From JBBQTU01 sp038213005 (GTDB lineage: Bacteria > Planctomycetota > Phycisphaerae > Tepidisphaerales > Tepidisphaeraceae): a DNA stretch of 37,569 nucleotides. Location of the stretch: positions 1 to 37,569 of the forward strand of contig JBBQTU010000011.1 in assembly GCA_038213005.1 (NCBI GenBank), read 5' to 3'. Below are positions 32,578 to 37,569 of the stretch, one piece after another. The notes beneath the pieces are model-generated. The model ran no database searches and had not been told where the DNA came from. It worked only from the letters and a program-made list of their open reading frames with translations. How positions within the stretch are numbered: position 1 is the stretch's first letter; each line of letters starts with the position of its first letter. The position numbers and the translations under genes are program-made.

Positions 32578-32891
32578 AGTTCCTGCTTCCAGTGGTTTTT
32601 GTCGTATTCCCCGTGGGTCATGATTCTCAGCACGAAAATCCGCGGGTAGTCGTAATGAATGGCAGCGACGAGGCGGTATTTGTTGTTGTGAATGTCAAAC
32701 ACTGCCACCGTGTTTCCACTCTGTACCTTCACAAAATCAACCGCTGCTCCAAAGGACCGCTTCACCTCTGCCGCATTCTTCCACTGAGCCGAATCAGTTA
32801 TGTCATACCACTGCGTCAGCGGCTTCTGAGCATCAGCCTGATGTGGCACCTGCCAGAATCGCCTCAGCTTGGTGTGGCTAATGATTCTCAT
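32574..32891 (-). CDS. higB: HigB-type mRNA interferase toxin
   Basis: A 105-residue RelE-fold toxin of the HigB family (ribosome-dependent mRNA cleavage). It begins MRIISHTKLRRFWQ, has VKRSFGAAVDFVKV and VFDIHNNKYRLVAAIHYDY, and ends VLRIMTHGEYDKNHWK; the MTHxEYD block is the family hallmark. The start is fixed at 32891, because the next in-frame ATG (32963) lies upstream of the promoter -35 box. Only about 12 bases separate the -10 hexamer from the start codon, so the message is nearly leaderless. The pair sits just downstream of the FtsL-like gene on the same strand with its own promoter. Confidence 0.93.
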   Translation of the reverse strand: MRIISHTKLRRFWQVPHQADAQKPLTQWYDITDSAQWKNAAEVKRSFGAAVDFVKVQSGNTVAVFDIHNNKYRLVAAIHYDYPRIFVLRIMTHGEYDKNHWKQEL

Positions 32892-32899
32892 CCCGATGC

Positions 32900-32932
32900 G
32901 TACATTATGTACTCGTCTTGGCTCGATGTCAA
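32900..32932 (-). promoter_or_regulatory. higBA promoter with overlapping operator dyad
   Basis: Reading the minus strand: TTGACA (32927-32932), 17 bases, then CATAAT (32904-32909), a near-consensus sigma-70 promoter. A palindrome, GTACAT-T-ATGTAC on the plus strand (32900-32912), covers the -10 box. Binding of the HigA-HigB complex there would shut the promoter. Confidence 0.8.
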
Positions 32933-33044
32933 GCTGGCCGTGAGAGTAGTTGTCTTGCGCCACGAGTGATGGCGATGGCCGTCCCTCGGGGTCGGCCTTG
33001 TGAAATGCACCATGCCGTGGCGGGTATGGCCTGAGTCGCTTTCC

Positions 33045-33368
33045 TCATTCCGCGGCGTCGCTGCTGTCAGTGGGGGCAGGTGCCTCGGCGGGGGCGGCGG
33101 GAGAGCCAGCCGCCGGCGTGGGCGACTTCAGATTCAGTTGATGCTGGCGCACCGTCTGGTCGATGGCATTTGGCGATGTGTAGATGCCGATCTGCAACTG
33201 CTGGTTCCACAGGCGCACCTGTGCCCGCTCGATGTCGCGGTGAATCTGGCTGGACTGAAAGCCCAGATTCATCCGCTGCTGGCGAAGCTCCAGCATCGCG
33301 GCGGCGATCAGCACGGCAGTCAACAGGCAGATCAGCAGTTTGACCATAAGAAATCGGGGACGGGACAT
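33045..33368 (-). CDS. ftsL: FtsL-like cell-division protein
   Basis: A 107-residue bitopic membrane protein: short basic N-terminus, one transmembrane helix (LLICLLTAVLIAAAMLEL, about 11-28) and a periplasmic coiled coil (HRDIERAQVRLWNQQLQIGI). TSPNAIDQTVRQHQLNL then takes the place of the conserved end of FtsL/DivIC proteins, before a Pro/Ala tail. FtsL joins FtsB and FtsQ to activate septal wall synthesis. Sequence conservation in FtsL is low, so the call leans on topology and on its place behind mraZ and rsmH. The start codon at 33368 lies in the loop of a perfect hairpin; an alternative ATG is at 33347 (MVKLL). Unlike the usual order, a LysM gene stands between it and rsmH, and ftsI is absent downstream. 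Confidence 0.68.
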   Translation of the reverse strand: MSRPRFLMVKLLICLLTAVLIAAAMLELRQQRMNLGFQSSQIHRDIERAQVRLWNQQLQIGIYTSPNAIDQTVRQHQLNLKSPTPAAGSPAAPAEAPAPTDSSDAAE

Positions 33369-33381
33369 TGATCCCGTCCCC
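33356..33381 (-). promoter_or_regulatory. Perfect hairpin enclosing the ftsL-like start codon
   Basis: Arms GGGGACGGGA and TCCCGTCCCC (10 bp) flank a six-base loop, TCAATG on the minus strand, which contains the start ATG (33366-33368). The purine-rich 5' arm is also the only possible Shine-Dalgarno, so it would be buried in the stem. The 3' arm is followed by GATTTCTTATG, weakly like a terminator tail. It may act as a translational lock, or as a terminator after the LysM gene. Confidence 0.6.
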
Positions 33382-33406
33382 GCTCGATTGGTATCTTATC
33401 GAAAAC

Positions 33407-34312
33407 TCACAAGACTTTCTTCTCCGGCAGCTTCAGTTTCATCCCGATCTGCAGCTTGTTCGAACCCTTGAGCACATCCTTGTTCAGCGCCAGGATTTCC
33501 TTGGCGGCATTGATGTCGTGGCACTGCTCGGTCGCGATGCGCCAGAGGCTGTCATTGGCCTTGACGGTGTAGGTCTTGATGTTGCCCGCGGCGGCTCCCG
33601 CGCTGCCGGTGGGCCGTGTCGTTGCCGATGCCATCACCGCTTCGCCGACCGTGGAAGTCGCGACGGTGTTCTGCCCGGCCGACGGGGCCGGCGGGATCAC
33701 ATACACCTGGCCTACCACGATCCTGTCCGGCGTACGCTGCAGCGAAGGATTGGCCTTGCTGATCAGGTCTCGCAGTTCCTTGGTGTTCTTCCCATAGTAC
33801 TTGTACGCCATCTTCGACACCGTGTCGCCAGCCGCGGCCTTGTGCTCACGCTTCGGCGCCGTGGCGTCGGTCACGGCCGACAGGCGGGTTGGGCCGACAG
33901 GCAGCGGCGTCACGACCGGAGCCGGCTCAATGAGCCTTATCGGCGGCAGGGCGGTGGTTGTTGTGCGAGGGTCCAGGGCGATGATCTCAGTCGGCCGGCC
34001 GCGCTCAGCACCGGGCGCCGAACTGATGCCGACTATCGCTGTGCCCGACTCCACCGGGCGCGGCGCGGTTTCAGACCGCGTCGGAACCTGCTCGGGCGGC
34101 AGCACGTCGCCCGGCGGGGTGATTTGGATGTTCTTGTTTGGGTTGTAACCGCCAGGCGTCGCCAGCGAGTCGCCGACGCGCGTCCCGATGCCAACCATCT
34201 CCTTGGACATCTGCGGGTTGGTGGCGCTGGTCAGGTGATCCGAGAGCAGCACACCGATCACGATGATGAAAGCCAAGCCAACCAGTAGCCCGATCTTCGT
34301 TTCGCGTGTCAT
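33407..34312 (-). CDS. Membrane-anchored protein with two LysM domains
   Basis: A 301-residue protein with an N-terminal signal anchor (IGLLVGLAFIIVIGVLL, 7-23) and a low-complexity Pro/Thr linker (45-150). Two LysM peptidoglycan-binding modules follow: residues 157-207 (HKAAAGDTVSKMAYKYYGKN ... GQVYVIP) and 246-296 (KTYTVKANDSLWRIATEQ ... IGMKLKLP). It would attach the inner membrane to the wall. It sits 138 bp behind rsmH and 38 bp before the ftsL-like gene in the division cluster, so a role in septal wall binding is likely but not shown. GAGGT eight to ten bases before the ATG could serve as ribosome-binding site. Confidence 0.88.
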   Translation of the reverse strand: MTRETKIGLLVGLAFIIVIGVLLSDHLTSATNPQMSKEMVGIGTRVGDSLATPGGYNPNKNIQITPPGDVLPPEQVPTRSETAPRPVESGTAIVGISSAPGAERGRPTEIIALDPRTTTTALPPIRLIEPAPVVTPLPVGPTRLSAVTDATAPKREHKAAAGDTVSKMAYKYYGKNTKELRDLISKANPSLQRTPDRIVVGQVYVIPPAPSAGQNTVATSTVGEAVMASATTRPTGSAGAAAGNIKTYTVKANDSLWRIATEQCHDINAAKEILALNKDVLKGSNKLQIGMKLKLPEKKVL

Positions 34313-34450
34313 AGCTTACCTCGCCGCTTCTGGGGCCACCGCCGAGCTTTCCTGCTTCGGCAGCAACCCTCCTCCGGTGCTTCCCTTTGCGATCCCGGCC
34401 CGCACCGGCATCGCCACATTGCTGTTTCCTCAAACCGGTTTAGCGGCAGA

Positions 34451-35347
34451 TCATACCTTAACCGCTACACGCAGTTTTGACGAGCGTGACCGGGGGTTAT
34501 CGACAACCTCGCGGTCGCCAGGCCCTACCGGCTTCTTTGTCACAATCTCCAGCAGGCCATCCTGCTGCGCTTTGCGAAATGCCAGCTTCACAATCCGGTC
34601 CTCGGTCGACTGGAAACTGATGATCCCCAGCCGGCCACCTTGTTTCATCACTCCCGGCGCATCATTCAGCAGCGCCTGGAGGTTTTCCGTCTCGTGATTC
34701 ACCGCCATCCGCAGCGCCAGAAACGTCCGCGTGGCCGGGTCGATCATCTCGCCAGGCCGGCGCCCGATGGCACCACGCACAATGTCCGCCAGTTCGCCGG
34801 TCGTGGTGATCTTCGCCCGCCTTCGGGCCTCACCGATCGCCCTGGCGATCCGTCTCGAAAACCGCTCGTCGGCCAACTGAAACAAAATGTCGGCGAGTTT
34901 GCCTTCTGGCAGCGAATGGATGAGGTCCGCCGCCGTCTGGCCCGACGACTGGTCCAGTCGCATGTCCAATAGCGCATCCTGAGCGAACGACAATCCGTAA
35001 TGCGGGTCGAAGAGCTGATTCGTACTCAAACCCAGATCCGCGAGAATTGCGTCGGCCGCGGACACCTCGGCCTCTTCCAATACCTCCCGCAACTGCGAGA
35101 AGTTCGCATGAAACAGACGCACCCGGCATGGTGCATCCTGCAACCGTTGCCGGGCGTAATCCAGATTCCGCTCGTCGGTGTCGATACCGATCAGCAATCC
35201 ATTGCTGCCGAGCCGTTTAGCGACTTGCGTCGCATGTCCGGCCCGTCCGAGCGTACAGTCCACAAATGTCTGCCCCGCCTGGGGGGCAAGCAGGTCCAGA
35301 ACCTCGTGCATCAGCACCGGCTCATGACCTGTTTGAGGCAGTTCCAT
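34451..35347 (-). CDS. rsmH: 16S rRNA (cytosine1402-N4)-methyltransferase
   Basis: SAM-dependent enzyme (MraW) that methylates C1402 in the ribosomal decoding site. The 298-residue protein begins with the family block HEPVLMHEVLDLL. It has the SAM loop VDCTLGRAGHA (Gly-Arg-Ala-Gly where most have four glycines), IGIDTDERNLDYAR, and DAILADLGLSTNQL. It also has GLSFAQDALLDMRLD, TFLALRMAVNHE and the C-terminal NPRSRSSKLRVA. It is the usual partner of mraZ, but here the two are parted by a 604-bp spacer full of hairpins. The last and smallest of these (35352-35361) has AGGG of the probable ribosome-binding site in its loop, nine bases before the ATG. Confidence 0.95.
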   Translation of the reverse strand: MELPQTGHEPVLMHEVLDLLAPQAGQTFVDCTLGRAGHATQVAKRLGSNGLLIGIDTDERNLDYARQRLQDAPCRVRLFHANFSQLREVLEEAEVSAADAILADLGLSTNQLFDPHYGLSFAQDALLDMRLDQSSGQTAADLIHSLPEGKLADILFQLADERFSRRIARAIGEARRRAKITTTGELADIVRGAIGRRPGEMIDPATRTFLALRMAVNHETENLQALLNDAPGVMKQGGRLGIISFQSTEDRIVKLAFRKAQQDGLLEIVTKKPVGPGDREVVDNPRSRSSKLRVAVKV

Positions 35348-35961
35348 CGACGCATCCCTGCCGTATCACGGGCGTCCATGCCTGTGCGGGACATCCTGTC
35401 CCACGGGAACCACTTCAACAGCCGCATCCATGCGGCCAATAAAATCTCCAACTACCGGGCATCCTGCCCCACACAGCGGACATCATGTCCGCCGCCGCGA
35501 AATCCGGAACCCGAAATCTCAGATCTCCGATCTGAAATCTCGAATCTCAAATCCGTAAGCTGGCCATCCTGGCCCACCCTGGCCGCCTCCATGCGGCCGC
35601 ATCTACTTGCAAACACAATCTTTACAGCTACGATAGACGAGAAGTCGGGTATCCGTTCCCCCTCACTACTAATGAGGGCCCCGTCCATAGGACGGCTTCT
35701 CGGCCACCGCGTGATTCGCTTCGATCTCCGGGAGTCCTCGGGCGACACCTTTTTACAGGTGTCGCCCGATGAACTTCCACGTGAGTGCGAAAGGCCCTTC
35801 CTCCGTGAAGCAACCTTCCCACTGACAATCCATTGTCGCTGCCACGAACATCCTGTTCGTGTAAATCTCTCGGGCATCCTGCCCGTTTCTCGTGCCGCGT
35901 CAGTAAGCTTCCTGCTGCGCAACCTGATTCGGTTTCGTGCCATTCGGTGGCTCAGCCACCG
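35348..35961 (-). repeat. Array of short hairpins with near-constant loop in the mraZ-rsmH spacer
   Basis: No gene, but dense dyads, written on the plus strand: GGGACA-TCC-TGTCCC (35388-35402), GCCGCA-TCCA-TGCGGC (35421), GGGCA-TCC-TGCCC (35457), GCGGACA-TCA-TGTCCGC (35476), TCAGATC-TCC-GATCTGA (35519), GGCCA-TCC-TGGCC (35562), GACAA-TCCA-TTGTC (35824), CACGAACA-TCC-TGTTCGTG (35843), CGGGCA-TCC-TGCCCG (35871) and CGGTGGC-TCA-GCCACCG (35945-35961, loop is the mraZ stop codon). Weaker ones lie at 35352, 35371 and 35581. Three without the motif lie at 35660-35678, 35681-35695 and 35738-35769 (a 13-bp stem). On the transcribed strand the loops read GGA. Stems differ throughout, so pairing is kept, not sequence. 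Confidence 0.85.
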
Positions 35962-36425
35962 GCCAGCACCTGTTGCGCCTGACGGTCTTTCTCAGCCTGG
36001 GCGACGATCTCGGCATAGATCGCAGCCTGCTGCGTTTCCCATTCCGTCCGATTCCACAGTTCCAAGTGGTCTCGGCTACCTACCAGCGTCACTTCTCTTC
36101 CCAGCCCAACCTGCTTGAGCTTCTGCTCGGGCAACACCACACGCCCTTGCTTGTCCCAGTCCAGCTCATCCGTGAGCGCAAAAAACCGCCGGTTCATCGC
36201 CTGCTGCTGGGGCGTCGGATTCAGCGTGGCTTCCATCTGCCCGGCCAGCGTGTCGTAATACTTCTTGCCGTACAGCCACAAGTGACCATCCACGCCAACA
36301 TTCATGAAGAAACCGTGTCCATCCACTTCGGGCTCCATCACCTTGCGGATTCCCGCAGGGATTAACAGCCGATTCTTTAAATCGACTGTCAGCGCAGACG
36401 AACTTCGAAATACCGCAAAAGCCAC
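35952..36425 (-). CDS. mraZ: Transcriptional regulator MraZ
   Basis: A 157-residue double AbrB-like DNA-binding protein and repressor of its own division cluster. Each half carries the swapped-hairpin motif: FRSSSALTVDLKNRLLIPAGIRK near the N-terminus and ELDWDKQGRVVLPEQKLKQV in the middle, then EVTLVGSRDHLELWNR. The start is put at a GTG (36425) because MraZ proteins begin just before the FRG/FRS motif and TGGGAG lies five bases upstream. An ATG at 36482 would add 19 unconserved residues and lies upstream of the likely -10 box. Three 10-bp boxes and a promoter sit upstream. Its stop codon is the loop of a small palindrome. Confidence 0.92.
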   Translation of the reverse strand: MAFAVFRSSSALTVDLKNRLLIPAGIRKVMEPEVDGHGFFMNVGVDGHLWLYGKKYYDTLAGQMEATLNPTPQQQAMNRRFFALTDELDWDKQGRVVLPEQKLKQVGLGREVTLVGSRDHLELWNRTEWETQQAAIYAEIVAQAEKDRQAQQVLAGG

Positions 36426-36459
36426 TGTTGCTCCCAAAGCCCATGGTCGCGACCCACGT

Positions 36460-36488
36460 ATCCTAGCACGCTCATGCACCACTGCAAG
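36460..36488 (-). promoter_or_regulatory. Probable promoter of the mraZ cluster
   Basis: On the minus strand, CTTGCA (36483-36488), 17 bases, then TAGGAT (36460-36465), about 35 bases before the mraZ GTG start. It lies directly downstream of the three tandem boxes. Match to the sigma-70 consensus is moderate. Confidence 0.5.
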
Positions 36489-36492
36489 GTAT

Positions 36493-36522
36493 TTCTCTCC
36501 ATTTTATTCCATTTCTCGCCAC
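36493..36522 (-). promoter_or_regulatory. Three tandem 10-bp boxes, probable MraZ binding site
   Basis: On the minus strand, in order: GTGGCGAGAA (36513-36522), ATGGAATAAA (36503-36512), ATGGAGAGAA (36493-36502). They abut without gaps. MraZ is known to bind direct repeats spaced 10 bp apart upstream of its own gene, with a TGG-type core, so these are likely its operator. Confidence 0.65.
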
Positions 36523-36864
36523 CGATAGCCGCTTCCATAACATAAATAACTGTAAACTATGAGTTTACGGGATTTATAAAAACGAGAGAAATCTCGACAA
36601 GAATCTGTTTTCGCCGCCGAAGTTGCCAGTATCCCTCATGAGGCTCGCCGCTCCCCATGGCCTACCAAAAGTGCCTAAATCCCTACAAAACAAGCGTATA
36701 CCGCTCTCCAACCCCTGATAACCCGCAAAAGTGCCCCAATCATACCGCGACGGCGGGGTGGAAAGTGGAAATCCAGGCAATCGTCCCAAAGTAGGCAGGC
36801 CGCCCCGGCCTGCTATCCCGCCCATCGACCACACCCCTGTTGATTTCGCCAGTGACCCGTGCCC
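36523..36864. other. Gene-free stretch with small dyads and a direct repeat
   Basis: No gene supported. Features seen: GTAAACT-ATG-AGTTTAC (36552-36568, perfect 7-bp arms); CGAGA-GAAA-TCTCG (36583-36596); GCAGGCCG-CCC-CGGCCTGC (36795-36813). Two copies of CAAAAGTGCCNNAATC start at 36666 and 36726, 60 bp apart. None has a terminator tail. Confidence 0.5.
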
Positions 36865-37033
36865 CCGCCACCCCGCTTGCGCGTGTAGGTTTTGGCACGA
36901 GCCAGCGAAAACGGCCGAAAGCTCGTGGTTGCCTGCGCGCTGGCGCAGGCCTCGGACGCCGGCTTTTCCGGGGATTCGGCGAGACGTCTGGTTGCCTTCC
37001 AACAAAATCTACACGCGCAAGCCGTCACCCCGC
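36865..37033. repeat. MITE-like element: terminal inverted repeats with flanking direct repeats
   Basis: Arms of 19 bp, GCTTGCGCGTGTAGGTTTT (36875-36893) and its complement with one mismatch (37004-37022), lie 110 bp apart. They are bordered by a near-identical 12-bp direct repeat, CCGCCACCCCGC (36865-36876) and CCGTCACCCCGC (37022-37033). An inner hairpin, GCCTGCGC-GCTG-GCGCAGGC, is at 36931-36950. No transposase is inside. The overlap of arms and direct repeats by one or two bases leaves the exact ends open. Confidence 0.5.
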
Positions 37034-37235
37034 GGGCCCCAGTGCCCCGATCCGCCGCCAGGCATCCCGCCCCACCACGATTTACACAAAGGAAATCACA
37101 CCAGCATGGTGGCTCGGCGGTGCTGTGACCTGCGGTCAGCACCATTTACGCACGCCCTACTCGCGTTCGCGGTAACATCACGCCGGTCGCGAGAAATATC
37201 CGCGCGACGCATTGCAGGATGGCAAGATGAACTGC

Positions 37236-37569
37236 GTCTGGTTGGCCCCGGCCGATTACTCGGCCGGGGCTCCCGCGGACCCGTACGTGCACGCATTACT
37301 GCATACGGTTCTTCTGACCGTGGTTTTGCTGCATGAGCAGTCACGTGCACCGCTCACGCATTCGACGTCCGCTTCCGCGAACTGCTAGCCGACACCGTTA
37401 CGTTGATACGCTTACGGGCGTCGAAGCACCCAGCGTATTTCCCGATGCCGATTCCACGTTCAGGCGTCCGAAACTCGCCTTAACGCTCCGTTCGACATGG
37501 CCACGGCTACAGGAACGACCGTGACTTCATCGATGAACTTTCGAGGCTCAATCACATGGCTTGGCAACT
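37236..37569 (-). mobile_element. 3' end of a group II intron (domains V and VI), continues beyond the window
   Basis: On the minus strand, positions 37311-37278 form a 34-base hairpin of canonical domain V shape: GAACCGTATGC on the 5' side, GCACGTACGGGTC on the 3' side with the two-base bulge. Domain V is normally 34 bases and opens GAGCCG; here the triad position reads AAC instead of AGC. It is followed by an 11-bp hairpin, GCCCCGGCCGA with loop GTAA (37245-37270), as domain VI, and then CAACCAGAC, a plausible 3' end near 37236. The 5' part must lie right of 37569. No reverse-transcriptase frame is visible between 37312 and 37569; a 36-codon open frame there does not resemble one. Confidence 0.6.

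Noticed and set aside
34316..34417. Small frame of 31-33 codons (MPVRAGIAKGSTGGGLLPKQ...) between rsmH and the LysM gene
   Set aside because: Well placed but without a ribosome-binding site, hydrophobic helix or known family; too weak to list as a gene.
35348..35951. CRISPR array in the mraZ-rsmH spacer
   Set aside because: The repeated parts are short loops with differing stems, not identical direct repeats with equal spacers, and no cas genes are present.
35000..36118. Plus-strand frame of 372 codons across the rsmH start, the spacer and mraZ
   Set aside because: It crosses conserved genes on the other strand and its middle is made of the hairpin array; no protein-like features.

Overview
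This is a GC-rich bacterial chromosomal window. It most likely comes from a planctomycete of the class Phycisphaerae. The evidence is a type II-like pseudopilin with the planctomycete N-terminus, an ECF sigma factor fused to a membrane anchor and a large extracytoplasmic part, a PQQ-propeller/HEAT secreted protein, a DUF6600-type protein and very long spacers. Taxonomy is inferred from gene content only. No tRNA or rRNA gene and no CRISPR array was seen.

Layout. 1-2341 (minus): 5' end of nuoC, a uroporphyrinogen-decarboxylase-like gene and a zinc-ribbon membrane protein. 2517-5277: a pseudopilin (minus) with its own terminator, divergent from an FHA membrane protein (plus). 5315-9270 (minus): thiL-tsaE-dinB in a tight operon, a tiny membrane ORF and trpS. 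9271-11875: a tandem UspA protein amid decayed fragments (site-2-protease/CBS tails, a phospholipase-D/cardiolipin-synthase tail). 11876-17068 (minus): a compact run terC, FtsX-type permease, ABC ATPase, HlyD-type fusion protein, small ORF, zupT. It looks like one envelope and metal-homeostasis operon. 17320-22523 (minus): a secreted fasciclin protein, a CIA30-fasciclin protein with a lost C-terminus, and a 1,122-residue PQQ-propeller/HEAT/D-apionate-lactonase-like fusion. 22973-26281: rplU (minus), divergent from the membrane-anchored ECF sigma factor (plus). 26295-31993 (minus): an OppA-like binding protein, a secreted protein of unknown function, a gene remnant and a DUF6600 protein with five 126-bp repeats. 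32152-32891 (minus): a HigBA toxin-antitoxin pair with a clear promoter and operator. 33045-36425 (minus): a short dcw cluster, mraZ, rsmH, LysM protein and FtsL-like protein. 36523-37569: a gene-poor end holding a MITE-like inverted repeat and the 3' end (domains V and VI) of a group II intron that runs off the window.

The most unusual signal is the 604-bp mraZ-rsmH spacer. It is packed with about a dozen short hairpins whose stems all differ but whose loops are nearly constant: TCC on the plus strand, GGA on the transcribed strand. On RNA this resembles a CsrA/RsmA-type GGA-loop hairpin array. It could equally be a DNA-level palindromic repeat family. Other points worth checking are a 10-bp hairpin enclosing the ftsL-like start codon, three perfect 10-bp tandem boxes upstream of mraZ, a possible AUA start in the permease gene, and the unusual multidomain fusions.
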